Positions 61,637 to 64,000 of a stretch of 64,000 bases of DNA are shown in pieces. Made by a program: the position numbers and the translations under genes. This stretch comes from Acanthornis magna (taxonomy: Eukaryota > Chordata > Aves > Passeriformes > Acanthizidae): the NCBI GenBank assembly GCA_036785705.1, contig JAWUZG010001089.1:1-64000 (forward strand). Direction: 5' to 3'. The notes under the pieces were generated by a model. The model did no database searches, was not told where the DNA came from, and worked only from the letters and a program-made list of their open reading frames with translations. Numbering within the stretch: the stretch's first letter is position 1; the number at the start of each line of letters is the position of its first letter.

Positions 61637-61722
61637 CTTTTCTCCTCAGCTGAGTTTTCACAGCACAGACTAGGAGCACAGTCAATAAGGTCGGGATGAA
61701 TATTGCAAAATTAATTAGGAAA
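61637..61722 (-). other. Candidate internal exon encoding a membrane segment
   Basis: On the minus strand a pyrimidine-rich tract ending in CAG (..TTTCCTTTGCAG, through 61723) precedes an 86-bp open segment. The segment ends AAAAG before a GTAAAA donor (61636-61631). It encodes a hydrophobic run, FLINFAIFIPTLLTVLLVC, followed by AVKTQLRRK, which is the pattern of one transmembrane helix with positive cytoplasmic flanks. Acceptor, donor, open frame and helix agree, but I do not recognise the protein and see no neighbouring exon in phase. It may be chance or a pseudoexon. Confidence 0.25.
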
Positions 61723-63531
61723 CTGCAAAGGAAACAGCCAGGAAACTGAAAATTAAGCAGATCAAACAGGAGGTCCACATATCGACCATGGTCAACATCC
61801 AGGGAGAAAACTTTCACACATCTTTCAGTCTCACACCTTCACAGTGGCAAAAGACTGCAGCATGATCATCTCCTACTTTGCTGAAAACAGCTGCTAATAG
61901 CTCCAGCACCAGAAAATCTAGAGAAAAATTGTTTTCCTAGGAAGCTCCTTTCATCTCTATAGGTCTTGGACACCATTAAGTCACACTTGTAACTTTGAGG
62001 GCATTCTTTATCCGTGGAAATGCATAACAAAATGGGACACATTACACATATTCTCCAGTCAGCAGCAGGCAAGCACTGGCTTATGCACAAGCAAGGTGTA
62101 CATCGTTTCCCCACAGAAAGCTTCAATTATCTTAATGAGACTACTCATGTTGGAAGCATCTACATCAAACAACCTGTTTAGTTTATTTAAGATGCGATAA
62201 GGAGGCAGTTAGTGCATAGACTCAGTGTGGAAGATATTCTTTGCTTTTTCCTCAGACAAACTCATAAGAATTCACATCAATGGAAGCTGAAGCTAACCAA
62301 ATTCAGGCTAGAAGTTTAATCACTGCAACGTCACACTGAAATGCAGAGGCTTTAGCATTGCCTGACACCTTGAAATCAAAGCTAGCAAACTGTTAAAGAT
62401 GTGCTATAACTCAGACACATATTCATGGGCCTGACATAGCAACTGTTGTTGTGGTTTGTTGCCCAATATTATAAAGGTTGTCACTGAAGATCTTGGCTCT
62501 ACCTCTGGTCACAGAGCACTTTAATCTATGGCGCTATTCATTTTACCTTCTTTCTGTGTCAAAAGGTAAAATGTATCAGTCTGTATGTGAACTTAAGTCA
62601 CCAGCTTAAACATGTAAAAAGATAGAAACTCTTCACTTTAAGAGATTTTTGCTAGGACAGTTTTAAGTCTGTTTTACAATGTGAGTGGGTTGTTTTGTTC
62701 GGTTGGTCTTTTTAAGAGGAAAATGGCAGTGCTTTTGGATGGCTCCATTCACAAGATCAGAAGAGAAAGCAAAGAGATCTTCCTCCTCAAAAACATTTAA
62801 TATAGACTAATAAACTTAAATGAAATTGACGGAAAATATAGATAAATTAAGTAAAAAAATAATTACAATATATTTCCCACAGACCTGAGGAATGTGAAAT
62901 AATAGTTACCTGGCTCCAGGTGGCAACAATTTCTATTTTCTTCCTACAAATATTTTTGACATAGCTCTGTGATAATATAGGATGAAATTAAGACCTATTT
63001 TTGAGTGATAGGGCATGGACAAGATATCTTGGAAAATACTTCAAAAAGGCTTTCTAGTTTGATTCATTTGAAAATTCTCTTTGTTCAGTTTTATACTGAG
63101 GATAAGGTTGTGGCAAGAGTAAAAGCAAGAATAGCATAAGAGCATTTGTAGAAGGAAAGGAGTGTCAAGAGAGAGCCCTTGAGTGCCCTCTGTTCCCAGC
63201 TTTCCTCTTCCAACCTGAAAAAGCACCTGAAAAAAAATGTTGGAGCTTGCATGTTCTCCTAATATTTCTTTTCTTGTCTAGAGCATTTGCTGATAGCAGT
63301 CTTCCAAACTCTTTGGAAGAGTTTTTTCTGGAACAGTTTTTCTGGAAATTACTTTCTGAAATCATCCTACTTAAACAAATGAAAACCAGCTGTCTTCTCA
63401 GGACTAGAAATCATTGGATATACAAACACATGACACTGTAAGCAAAGATATACAGGAAAAAGATTGTGAGCAATACATCAGGCAAAGCACTCAACAAAAC
63501 CACAAGAACAGAGCCATGAGGAATCTTACTG
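61723..63531. other. AT-rich intergenic or intronic sequence
   Basis: No supported gene or repeat. Confidence 0.5.
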
Positions 63532-64000
63532 TGCTGGTTTTGGCTGCAGTACAGTTGGTTTTCTTCACAGTGGCTCATATGGGGCTTAGTTTCAGATTTG
63601 TGCTGAACATGGTGATGATAATACAGAGATGTTTTTGTTACTGCTGAGCAGGGCATACACAGAGCCAAGGTCTTTGCTGCTTTTCCTACAGCCATGCTGG
63701 TGAGGAGGCTGGAGGTGCATGGGAGGAGACACAGCTGGGACAGGTGACCCAAACTGACCAAAGGGAAATGCCAGACCATGTGACATCCTGCTCAGGGGAG
63801 GGGGGATATAGTAGGAAGAAGGGGAACATCTGAAGTGATGGCTTTTGCCTCCCCAAGTCACTGTTACCTGTGATGGGGCCCTTGGGAAACACTGAATTAA
63901 TTCCTTGTTTTCCTTTGCTTGTGTGTTTGACTTTTGCTTTCCCTATTAAACTGTCTTTATCTCAACCCACGAGTTTTCTCATTTTTACCCTTCCCATTCT
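63532..64000 (+). mobile_element. LTR of an avian ERV, cut by the window end
   Basis: Starts TGCTGGTTTTGGCTG. Landmarks include TTTTCTTCACAGTGGCTC, AACTGACCAAAGGGA, GTGATGGCTTTTGCC, and CTATTAAACTGTCTTTATCT followed by CAACCCACGAGTTTTCTC. I know this combination from a common songbird ERV LTR family. It carries an ATTAAA-type polyadenylation signal at about 63943. The 3' end lies beyond the window, so solo LTR and full provirus cannot be told apart. Confidence 0.8.

Noticed and set aside
63411..63892. Several open frames near the right end
   Set aside because: Most of the span overlaps the LTR that begins at 63532. None shows a recognisable domain.

Overview
The window reads as vertebrate nuclear DNA, most likely avian and probably passerine. 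The evidence is a CR1 retroposon 3' end with a terminal short tandem repeat, three long terminal repeats (LTRs) of types I know from songbird genomes, an ERVK fragment with a tRNA-Trp-type primer-binding site, and a class III-like endogenous retrovirus (ERV) that carries an env-like region. I see no bacterial-style genes, operons, rRNA, tRNA or CRISPR array. No complete functional protein-coding gene can be supported. The recognisable coding sequence is decayed retrovirus, plus two weak candidate exons.

Layout, left to right. Bases 1-4884 and 19939-24830 are the two arms of a near-perfect inverted duplication of about 4.9 kb, roughly 99.8% identical by eye, with one 8-bp microsatellite length difference. 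They flank a spacer of about 15 kb. Each arm contains a 2.2-kb element with its own ~145-bp terminal inverted repeats. Near its outer end each arm also has a ~350-bp unit that is itself a hairpin with ~90-bp arms. Fold-back duplication is therefore visible at three scales. Half-copies of the hairpin unit occur in the spacer (about 16965) and just outside the right arm (about 24868).

The spacer (4885-19938) holds nested ERVs on the minus strand. An ERV with gag, protease and start of reverse transcriptase runs from 9793 down to 7421 in one reading frame broken by stop codons. It is followed by an env-like pseudogene down to about 5310. Its 5' LTR (10257-10781), primer-binding site (10233-10250) and repeat-rich leader lie upstream. 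The rest of pol, the end of env and the 3' LTR are missing. This provirus appears to have landed in an older ERVK fragment (LTR end 11893, tRNA-Trp-like primer site 11873-11890, gag start 11688). Two probable ERVK solo LTRs follow on the plus strand (ending at 15012 and 15586). The rest of the spacer is AT-rich and unannotated.

Beyond the right arm come a GC-rich block (25.1-26.1 kb) and an ~800-bp purine-only GGAA/GA tract (26.07-26.87 kb). At 29.8-31.5 kb a CR1 fragment is split by a 1.39-kb solo LTR with a clean 5-bp target duplication. From 31.5 kb to the end is ordinary AT-rich intergenic or intronic sequence with microsatellites. It also holds an internally deleted LTR copy (55.57-56.02 kb) and an LTR cut by the window end (from 63532). 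Two weak minus-strand exon candidates (61637-61722 and 50199-50319) suggest, without proving it, that this part could lie inside a gene.

Together the features look like repeat-rich, rearranged, possibly ampliconic or sex-linked chromatin joined to ordinary AT-rich sequence.
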